Part shown: in pieces, positions 60,101 to 64,000 of the stretch
Numbering within the stretch: the first letter of the stretch is position 1
Layout of the letters: each line of letters starts with the position of its first letter
Assembly: GCF_010093535.1 (NCBI RefSeq)
Contig: NW_022985184.1
Location: 62,001-126,000 of the forward strand
DNA length: 64,000 nt
Source: Lindgomyces ingoldianus
Lineage: Eukaryota > Ascomycota > Dothideomycetes > Pleosporales > Lindgomycetaceae
Direction: 5' to 3'
Made by a program: the position numbers and the translations under genes
Notes under the pieces: generated by a model
Told to the model about the DNA's origin: nothing
The model's database searches: none
The model's input: the letters and a program-made list of their open reading frames with translations, nothing else

Positions 60101-61976
60101 AGGCTGCATACCCCAATGGATTCGAAGGCTGCCAAGGGTCGAGGAAAAGTGGGACGCAGTGCTGCAGACGCTCGAGGGCCACAACGACGGGGTCAACGCG
60201 GTAGCCTTCTCGCCAGACAGCAAGACGCTAGCGTCGGCATCGGACGACAAGACGGTCAAGCTGTGGGATGTCCAGTCGGGCGCGGTGCTACAGACGCTCA
60301 AGGGACATGACGACTGGGTCAAGGCGGCGGTATTCTCGCCGGACGGCGAGACGCTGGTCTCGGCATCGCACGACACGACGGTCAAGTTGTGGGATGCTGG
60401 GTCGGGCGCGGCGCTACAGACGCTTGAGGGCCATAAGGGCGAGCTCAGGGCGGTGGCGTTCTCCCCGGATGCCAAGTCGCTGGCGTCGGCATCGGAGGAC
60501 AAGACGGTCAAGATGTGGGATGTTGGGTCGGGCGCGGTGCTGCAGACGCTCGAGGGCCATGAGGGTGAGGTCAGAGCGGTGGCCTTCTCACCAGACGGCA
60601 AGACGCTGGCCTCGGCATCATACGACAAGACAGTCAAGCTGTGGGATGCTGGGTCGGGCGCGGTGGTGCAGACGCTCGAGGGCCACAACGACGGGGTCAA
60701 CGCGGTGGCATTCTCGCCGGACGGCAAGACGCTGGCATCGGCATCGGACGACAAAACGGTCAGGGTATGGGATGCTGGGTCGGGTGTGGTGCTGCAGACG
60801 CTCGAGAGCCACAACGACGGGGTCAACGCGGTGGCATTCTCGCCGGACGGCAAGACGTTGGCATCGGCATCGGACGACAAGACGGTCAAGCTGTGGGATG
60901 CTGGGTCGGGCGCAGTGCTACAGACGCTCAAAGGCCATGAGGACTGGGTCAACGCGGTGGCCTTCTCGTCAGACGGCAAGACGCTAGCGTCGGCATCGGA
61001 CGACAAGACGGTCAAGGTGTCGGACGCAGGTACGGGCGCGGCGGTGCAGACGCTCGAGGGCCATGAGGACTACGTCAACACGGTGGCCTTCTCGCCGGAC
61101 GGCAAAACGCTAGCATCGGCATCGGACGACAAGACGGTCAAGCTGTGGGATGTTGGGTCGGCTGCGGTGCTACAGACGCTTGAAGGCCATGGGGATTTGG
61201 TCAGAGCGGTGGCCTTTTCACCAGACGGCATGACGCTGGCGTCGGCATCGCACGACTGGATGATCAAGCTGTGGGATACCGGGTCGGGGGCGGTGCTCCA
61301 GACACTCAAGGGCCATGAGGACTGGGTCAATGCGGTGGCCTTTTCGCCGGATGGCAAGACGCTGGCGTCGGCATCGCACGACAAGACGGTCAAGCTGTGG
61401 GACGCCAGTCCAGGCACTGTGATACAGACACTCGAGGGCCATGAGGGCGGGGTCACAGCGGTGGCCTTCTCGCCGGACGGCAAGACGCTGGCATCGGCAT
61501 CGGACGACAAGACGGTCAAGCTATGGGGTGCTAGTTCGGGCGCGGTGCTACAGACGCTTGAGGGCCATGAGGGCGAGGTCACGGCCATGGCCTTCTCACC
61601 AGACGGCAAGACGCTGGCGTCGGCATCGTACGACTGGACAGTCAAGCTGTGGGATGCTGAGTCGGGTGTGGTGCTGCAGACACTTCGTATTAGCTATCTC
61701 GTCTACAAACTGTCTTTCTCCAAGGACGGTGCCTTTCTCCAGACGGACTTGGGGCCTTTGCCTATTTCAGCAGAGACTCTTGCTGATGGTGTACCTGCCA
61801 ACAGTTCACATCTTCCTGCTTCTATTCATGTCCAGGGTCAATGGGTCTACTGCTGTACCGAGCGCATCTTTTGGCTTCCTCCCGAGCATCGGCCATATTG
61901 TGTAGCTGATCATAGGGGTGTTGTTAGTTTCGGATACGCGTCTGGAAGAGTTATAATGATGGAATTTACATTATGA
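57157..61976 (+). CDS. NLR-like STAND protein: alpha/beta hydrolase - NACHT - 12x WD40
   Basis: Modelled exons 57157-57555, 57608-57658, 57708-57999, 58057-58227, 58309-59910 and 59977-61976 give 1504 residues in phase. Residues about 20-300 are a SesB/lipase-like hydrolase domain: FVHGLRGHPRGTWE, nucleophile VVHSLGG with S142, FLGTPHRGS and the histidine motif DANHMQMAR. The NACHT domain has Walker A GLAGTGKST (about 374-382), Walker B ILIVDALDEC (D476) and LTSRPE. A winged region ends with HHPSFRDFLLD, then a linker GKISEGVHAV/AKRFALYNRAAIEQAPLQ. Residues 901-1404 are twelve WD40 repeats. This is the layout of fungal NLRs such as the HET-E/HNWD relatives that govern nonself recognition: repeats sense a ligand, NACHT oligomerises, the N-terminal domain acts. 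Start, the introns at 58000 and 58228, and the acceptor at 57607/57610 are less certain; no stop interrupts the model. Confidence 0.88.
60162..61673 (+). repeat. Twelve tandem 126-bp WD40-coding repeats
   Basis: Exactly twelve 126-bp (42-codon) units without any insertion or deletion, each starting LQTLEGH or VQTLEGH and containing VAFSPDGKTLASAS and KTVKLWD. Copies differ mainly at a few codons: the three residues after GH, the residue after the next V, and the residues flanking D in SASxDx. Minus-strand open frames here are by-products of the repeat. Confidence 0.95.
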
Positions 61977-62857
61977 TATTCGGTTTCACTTTGCCTTGCC
62001 TCCTCCTCGCCCGCCTCTATTACAAATTGCCGAGTTTTGTACGCTACACCTATAACGGTGGCAACCCATGAGAAACGTTTCGATTACAGCTACATAGCCT
62101 TTCCACTTTCAACATGCTTGCAACCACAGCTCTTTACTATTCTCAATCCACTTACCGAAGGCTGTATCGAAAGCTGACGAAGCAGCAATCGTTTGGGACA
62201 TGAGCCCTGCTCCCAATTTGAAGTCGGATTTTCTGGTGTCCCGGCAGTCTTCACAAATACAATACACAGCAAAATTAAGGTTGAATACGCAGGGTATCAT
62301 GCCCTAGCTAGGTTTAGCTGTTTCTTTTACTAGCAGTACTAATTTTTTTATTAGCGTAGCAGCACTGCATAAATTAAGCAGTACATGCAGCCTTACAGCT
62401 AATAACGGCTCCTTAGTATTACTAGTTAGTAGATTTGTAGGCCTGTGTAAGGGTGCTTTATAAGCTGCAACAGCACCAGTAGCGCAGAAGTAGCCTATGT
62501 TAGACAAGTTTTGCTTTTACTATAAGGACAGGCTCTTTATAAATTCGGCAGGCAGGCGCCTCTACAAATGTATGTTTTGTCGCAGGTATGTTATAGCTAT
62601 CTGACCCCTGAGTTCCCTAAGGGCTACCCCTGCCTCTGACCCTAAGGATTACTCTCTCACTGTCTCTTTCTACCTCTATCCTGCATTTCCCCTCTTGCTT
62701 TGTGCTTCCTGCTCGATACATCTCTCACTTTTTGTATTAGCATAGTTACCGGGTTTAGGAGTGGTCAAAACATGTTATAAAAGGGTAGTATTATAAAAAC
62801 TACCGCGTCCGCAAGCTTACTATTACTGCGAAGTTAAAGTACTAATGTTTTTTTCTG
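61977..62857. other. Gene-free, partly AT-rich
   Basis: No gene found. About 62300-62530 is AT/TA-rich and may be mildly RIP-affected transposon debris; 62600-62760 is CT-rich and promoter-like. Confidence 0.4.
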
Positions 62858-63378
62858 TTACGGCGGTTGTTCTGTTACAAGCAGATGCACTTGTCTAAAT
62901 GCATGACGCTCTAGAGCACTTACCAATTCAAGTACCTCAAAAATATTCTTTTTACATATAACCACTTTTCCCACTTCTCCATCTTCCTTTACTTCTACTT
63001 TGTGCACCTCGCCCTCTTTCTCCACGTCGCCACTTTCTGCCGACTTCATGCCCCTCGACCTCCTCCCTCTCAGCTCGTCTTTACTTCCTCCACCAAAGCT
63101 ACCTTGTTCTGAATACGCTTACCACAAGCGATCGGCACCCATGTTGAATCCTCAGACTCCACTAAAACGCCTTTCGCCTGAGGCACGGTTTCATGATTAA
63201 GCTTAGTCAATACGCCTTCGCCTTCTTCGCCCCCTGTTTTCGAACGGCTTTCCTAGCATGAGCACGAGGGGTGGTGCTTCGTCATCTGAGCCGTAAGAGC
63301 TTGTAGAGCCTTCCAACGATGTAGGTTTTGAGTCTCGGTGATGAGAAACGTGTAGGTCTTGGAGGAAATGAACTCTCT
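62858..63378 (-). other. Coding-like segment, possibly the 3' part of the partial gene
   Basis: Two minus-strand frames look protein-like: 63225-63062 (LNHETVPQAKGVLVESEDST and VPIACGKRIQNKVALVEEV) and 63049-62858 (SAESGDVEKEGEVHKVEVKE, ending VHLLVTEQPP). They may be exons or frameshifted parts of the acidic protein to the right, but no join could be supported. Confidence 0.35.
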
Positions 63379-64000
63379 TCACCTCCTGGGCTGGGCGCGA
63401 GTTCGTACTCGTGAGAGGAGAGGTTTGTCGTAGGAACTAGACGAGTTTGAAGAACTTGTAGTGGTTTTCCGCATTAGTGAGGACAAGGGTTTTTCAGACT
63501 CTGGAGAGCTCGCGCCTGGTGATCTTCTCGGATTCTTCTTCCCTCTAGCTAAGGCTCGTGTGCGTGAGGTGAAAGATTTGTCGTCTGATATGGGGGAACT
63601 TGACCGTTTGGAGGAGCGGGGGATGGCTCTTGGCCCCCTGGTCAGATTCGAATAACCAGCCCTGGTCTTTGGAGCACATGTTATGGTGGGTGTGGAAACA
63701 ATATCACCCTTATCGTCTGCATCTCCATCATCCCAACCGTCATCGCTACCATCGTCGCCATCATTTCCCGAGGTCTTTTCGTTGTCTTTTTCGCTATCTC
63801 TATACTTAGTGTTAGGGTCTTCGCTATAGTTATCGCTATCCGACCCCTTCTCTCTCTTCCATTTCTTCAAATGCTCGTCCCTCTCTTCCTGGCGTTGTAC
63901 AGCGGTTCCCATCTTCTCTATCTGCTTAAGGTATTTCTTAGTGGGCACCTTCTGAAGAGCCTTTGTTTTGAGGCCCTTTAAAATACTCTCTTCTCTCCTG
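63379..64000 (-). CDS. Partial gene: charged, low-complexity protein (runs off window)
   Basis: A minus-strand frame of about 207 codons stays open to the right edge, so the start lies outside the window. The N-terminal visible part is lysine/glutamate-rich and probably helical (LKGLKTKALQKVPTKKYLKQ, QRQEERDEHLKKWKRE). An aspartate/serine/glycine-rich acidic stretch follows (GNDGDDGSDDGWDDGDADD), then an arginine/serine-rich basic half (RSSKRSSSPISDD, SRTRALARGKKNPRRSPG). The layout suggests a disordered nuclear or nucleic-acid-binding protein, or a gag-like protein; no domain is recognised. The TGA stop at 63379-63381 may be intronic. Confidence 0.45.
   Translation of the reverse strand, partial: RREESILKGLKTKALQKVPTKKYLKQIEKMGTAVQRQEERDEHLKKWKREKGSDSDNYSEDPNTKYRDSEKDNEKTSGNDGDDGSDDGWDDGDADDKGDIVSTPTITCAPKTRAGYSNLTRGPRAIPRSSKRSSSPISDDKSFTSRTRALARGKKNPRRSPGASSPESEKPLSSLMRKTTTSSSNSSSSYDKPLLSRVRTRAQPRR

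Noticed and set aside
60041..61645. Long minus-strand open frames (324 and 191 codons) opposite the WD40 repeats
   Set aside because: They are repetitive mirror images of the plus-strand repeats, with a 42-residue period and no start, intron or family support.
1..64000. tRNA and rRNA genes
   Set aside because: No GGTTCGANTCC-type B box with a matching acceptor stem and A box was found by eye, and nothing resembled rRNA.

Overview
This window looks like nuclear DNA of a filamentous ascomycete (Pezizomycotina). The evidence is many short introns of about 47-66 bp with GT/AG ends and CTAAC/CTAAT-like branch sites, several fungus-specific families (Zn2Cys6 regulator, RTA1-like, Pth11-like rhodopsin-domain proteins, Egh16-like secreted protein, galactosaminogalactan-deacetylase-like enzyme, NACHT-WD40 protein), and AT-rich transposon islands carrying C-to-T / G-to-A decay typical of repeat-induced point mutation (RIP). 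The species cannot be fixed from sequence alone.

Layout. 0.3-4.7 kb is a graveyard of broken genes: a NACHT NTPase (+), a cytochrome P450 (-) and a Pth11-like membrane protein (-). 5.5-19.9 kb is the healthiest gene block: an APC-superfamily permease, a P450, a beta-lactamase/LovD-like serine hydrolase or acyltransferase, a Zn2Cys6 regulator divergent from an RTA1-like membrane protein, and an Egh16-like secreted protein with a long GNAANA-type repeat tail. All were rebuilt across introns with consistent phase and no internal stops. 20-30.6 kb is mostly gene-free. It holds a second decayed Pth11-like gene and a 3.07-kb RIP-mutated DNA transposon with 15-bp inverted ends and a perfect 8-bp target duplication (hAT-like). 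30.7-41.1 kb carries a membrane-anchored class 3 lipase, a conserved fungal gene with one in-frame stop, a single-pass membrane protein and a 7-exon Agd3-like polysaccharide deacetylase with an 8-nt exon. 41.2-45.8 kb is degenerate and repeat-rich.

46.5-55 kb is a nest of transposons: a foldback element with arms of about 340 bp, then a RIP-mutated Fot1/pogo-like DDE transposon whose reading frame is split by a complete Copia-type LTR retrotransposon (48007-53483, 5-bp target duplication). 55-56.5 kb holds tandem and dispersed repeats also found near 37.6 and 45.2-45.5 kb. 57.2-62.0 kb encodes a large NLR-like protein: alpha/beta-hydrolase domain, NACHT domain, then twelve perfectly in-register 126-bp WD40 repeats, the architecture of fungal nonself-recognition receptors. 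A partial low-complexity gene runs off the right edge.

Functionally, the 5.5-18 kb block (permease, P450, acyltransferase/hydrolase, regulator, RTA1-like protein) could be a small metabolic or detoxification neighbourhood, but no PKS, NRPS or terpene-synthase backbone is present. The NLR, the broken NACHT gene and the transposon islands fit a fast-evolving accessory region.
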